Assembly: GCF_001411555.2 (NCBI RefSeq)
Contig: NC_049903.1
Span: 33,724,145-33,788,144, forward strand
Reading direction: 5' to 3'
Source: Juglans regia
Lineage: Eukaryota; Streptophyta; Magnoliopsida; Fagales; Juglandaceae
DNA length: 64,000 bases
This document shows positions 61,459 through 64,000 of this stretch, piece after piece; the stretch's first letter is position 1; each line of letters begins with the position of its first letter. A model generated the notes under the pieces. The model made no database searches. It saw only the letters and a program-made list of their open reading frames with translations, and was not told where the DNA came from. A program made the position numbers and the translations under genes.

Positions 61459-63904
61459 TCATCTTGCTTGAGCGTTGTCATCAGCATAGATTGTGACAGA
61501 ACCATCTACAGCACCAGCAGCAAGCAATACTTGGTAGGGATGGAACGTAAGGCAACTCACAGAACTAATCTTCTGGCCCATGAATGTATGATGCAGGTTT
61601 CGAATGCTGCCTAGTGGTTTTCCCTCAAGGCTGAAGACTTTGATAAGCTGTTTGGCTGAACCACTGGCAATAACTGGGGCATGTCTATGAACAGCTAGAG
61701 CTGTAAGAGAGCCCCTATGAGCATTGATTGTGAGGTAAGGATCCCTGCGGCTTCTGATATCAAGGAATTGAATGTAACCAGCTTGAGATGCGCTGACAAT
61801 CTGAAAGAAGATTTGCGGTTAAGCACACTTCACCTTCCCACAAGTGTCAAAATTAAAACCATCAAGATGAACTAGGGTTTCTAAGTTGAATACAATAAAA
61901 AACGTGAAGCAACCTAAGCCAGTTGTGGCCTATAGGCATGTAACATAACAAGTGCTCTATTTACCTTTGCTGGATCAAGTCCAGGTTGAAAGCCAATCCC
62001 CACAACTCTTTCGACTTTTTGTGAGTGCGGCCGTGTTTCACAGACAAGCCTAAGAATTAGAAGACACAACAAGTTAAGGTACCGAGGGCATTTTGCAGAT
62101 GTCAAACATGGAAACAATATCAGGAACAGATAACATGCAAAGCAAAATCCTCTGTATTTGGGATTCGCCTAGATTGCTATTAATAAAAATTTCTCCTTAA
62201 AAAAATGGAAAACAATCTTTTTTTTTTTTTTTTTTTGGGGGGGGGGGGGGGGAACTAACTTTAACATCAAGCAATGGTTACACCATGACCTCCAACTCAT
62301 ATGTTCAATGTGTCAATGTCACCATGGCATCATGATCTTTCAGATACACATAATAAATTAAATTTCCACAAATTGACAAATGCATTGACCTACACTTAAA
62401 ATCTGCATTTCGAACAATATATGGATAGAAGTTTTTAGAAGTCACATGTACATTGCCCTCACACATGGAAATATTAAAAACTAAAAAAAATAAAAATTTA
62501 CAGGAAAATAATATAGCATCATGCTTGCAAGTTTTCTTTTTGTATTCGGTAGTGGTTGAACATGTTGGTCAATAGGAAATGAATCTTCTAAGGCAGAAAA
62601 TGGCTTACACTTCTAAGGAGTTGTAAGCCATTTTCCTGAACCAATATAGAAATATTATGATAGGAAGAAAATCTAAATAAATGTAGAGCTAAATACGGAA
62701 GAGATTGTGGAAAAAATACAATGGAAGTAAATTGAATTCCTAACACAAAAATGGAGACAAAATTCAATAAGTAGCTATTTTGTGTTAAAAAAAAAGGATG
62801 ATGATTTGTGTGACATAACGGACGGTTGGAAGAATATAATGTTCGCCGAAGGAAGATTTTCCACGTCATTTTCTCGGACCACCAATTAATGGAAAATAAT
62901 TGTTTTGCCTGAATATTTTTTGACTTTTTCCCCCATTTTACACTGAAACATAGGCAACCTAAATTAAAATTTTGTACAACTAAACACATTGAGCCATCTA
63001 ATTTTACAATGTTTAAACAGCAACAATGTTTTAGGAAAATGTAGGACATCTAAAATCTGGTATTTAGTGTGTGGGCTAGGTAATCATCAGTATAAAAGAT
63101 GGTCAAAACAGCTAATCATGCAACTATAGGATATGAAACAAAACTGAGCGGGAACTCTTGTAGTCCTACACCATGACAACTGCGATCGCTAACAAAATTT
63201 TGAAACAATTGGAAACTCAGGACAGACTTTACTGCCACCACAACACTGGAGAACTAACCTAGATCTTGTCTCACAATAGATGAAAATCTCCAAATTGCAC
63301 GCATTTTAAAGGGGCAAAATAGACCTAATGAGATTATGAGCTTCGTGAAATGCCTGAGATCAAGTGAAGGACATGGGTGTGAAGTAATTACAATGACATG
63401 TACTGCCCAAGTGTATTTTAAGAAGAGTGTTATGCTTGTTTCGTTTCATTAAAATGTAAATCTCTTTGCAAACTTTCAGATATTGTGTTAAAGTAATTGA
63501 CACAAGAAAATAATAATTTTAGTAGAACACCAATTAAGAAAAAATTAGTATGTTTGGGTGCCTATGTGCTGATGTGTTGGCGCTAATAGATGTGTCACAT
63601 GCTTATCAGAAATGTAAATGTCACTTTTTCTTCCCAAATTTTGCACTTCTTCCAAAAATGGAAAAAACACATCAGTGCAAAACTTCATCCCAAAATGCTA
63701 GGAAAATTACGATCTTGCTTATTAGTTTTACCCTGAACAGTGGAAAGTATGCCCAATAGCACAATGCCACAGCTAACTACTAGGTAAATATTTTCATTGA
63801 GCCAGAGCAAAAGCTTACATTTCAGGCATCCGAACATCGTAGAGTCTGACAGAACCATCCACAAAACCAGCTGCAAATTGACCCCCGTGAACTTGGGAAG
63901 CAGC
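61459..63904 (-). CDS. RAPTOR1: RAPTOR1 (regulatory-associated protein of TOR), C-terminal part
   Basis: RAPTOR is the scaffold of the TORC1 kinase complex and presents substrates such as S6 kinase to TOR. Three coding exons are in the window: 63904-63819, 62049-61965 and 61800-61459 (stop TGA at 61461-61459). They join in one frame across GT-AG introns: [40 protein letters not shown], then [20 protein letters not shown] and onward to [20 protein letters not shown] and YADDNAQAR. These are the last WD40 repeats of the C-terminal beta-propeller, and the ending is characteristic of plant RAPTOR1. The upstream exons (RNC/caspase-like domain, HEAT repeats, first WD repeats) lie past base 64000, so the gene is cut only by the window edge. 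The reading phase entering 63904 is assumed to be zero. Confidence 0.93.
62218..62252. repeat. T19-G16 homopolymer junction in a RAPTOR1 intron
   Basis: About 19 T directly followed by 16 G, between the exons at 62049 and 63819. Such runs are unstable and prone to sequencing error; the G run could form a quadruplex. Confidence 0.8.
62596..62635. repeat. Perfect 14-bp inverted repeat in a RAPTOR1 intron
   Basis: GAAAATGGCTTACA (62596-62609) and TGTAAGCCATTTTC (62622-62635) are exact inverted copies with a 12-base loop. GGAAAATG(A/G)CTTAC-type ends are frequent in plant non-autonomous DNA transposons. Confidence 0.65.
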
Positions 63905-64000
63905 CTAGACACATGGCATGCATTTAAAATTTAAAATATATAAAATCATAAAAGTTCAAATGTTTACGACAACATAAAGAGGCAAAATATGAAAATGAAA

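Noticed and set aside
1..64000. CRISPR arrays, operons, bacterial or organellar gene blocks, rRNA genes
   Set aside because: The repeats found are microsatellites, MITEs or LTRs without spacer structure, and all genes have eukaryotic intron-exon structure or plant nuclear families.

Overview
This is a nuclear window from a flowering plant, almost certainly a woody eudicot. It is AT-rich, genes are split by GT-AG introns, and the spaces between them hold MITEs, a Ty1-copia element, LINE debris and many (TA)n runs. The abundant short repeat built on GATGAGATGAGAT reminds me of Fagales genomes (walnut/hickory type), but that is recollection, not a search result.

Layout. (1) 330-827 (+): an intronless WUN1/SAG20-like wound-induced protein with a TATA box. 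(2) 4977-7726 (-): a PLAC8/DUF2985 membrane protein of one large exon plus a probable short upstream coding exon. (3) 7.7-13.4 kb: intergenic, with MITE-like repeats. (4) 13439-18323 (-): a complete but decayed Ty1-copia retrotransposon with short LTRs of 181-185 bp and a GATCT target-site duplication. (5) 20464-34011 (-): a 24-exon gene that I could join exon by exon into one 959-codon frame. It encodes a plastid-type protein with two tandem D-alanine--D-alanine ligase units, and its introns hold Harbinger-type MITEs, a solo LTR and a GGAATG-rich element. (6) 36-37 kb (-): a LINE-type remnant with zf-RVT and RNase H-like pieces. (7) 43.3-43.5 kb (+): a MIR164 hairpin in an otherwise protein-free 37-53 kb stretch. 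(8) 53571-59309 (+): a nine-exon TOM1-like (TOL) gene with VHS and GAT domains and a Gln/Pro-rich repeat tail. (9) 61459-63904 (-): the last three visible coding exons of RAPTOR1, whose 5' part lies beyond the window.

The genes are independent units, not an operon. The TOL gene and RAPTOR1 converge tail to tail. The most notable items are the fused D-Ala-D-Ala ligase with different active-site substitutions in its two halves, the MIR164 locus, the tandem duplication across the copia polypurine tract/LTR junction, and several compact fold-back repeats. I found no CRISPR array, rRNA gene or convincing tRNA gene.
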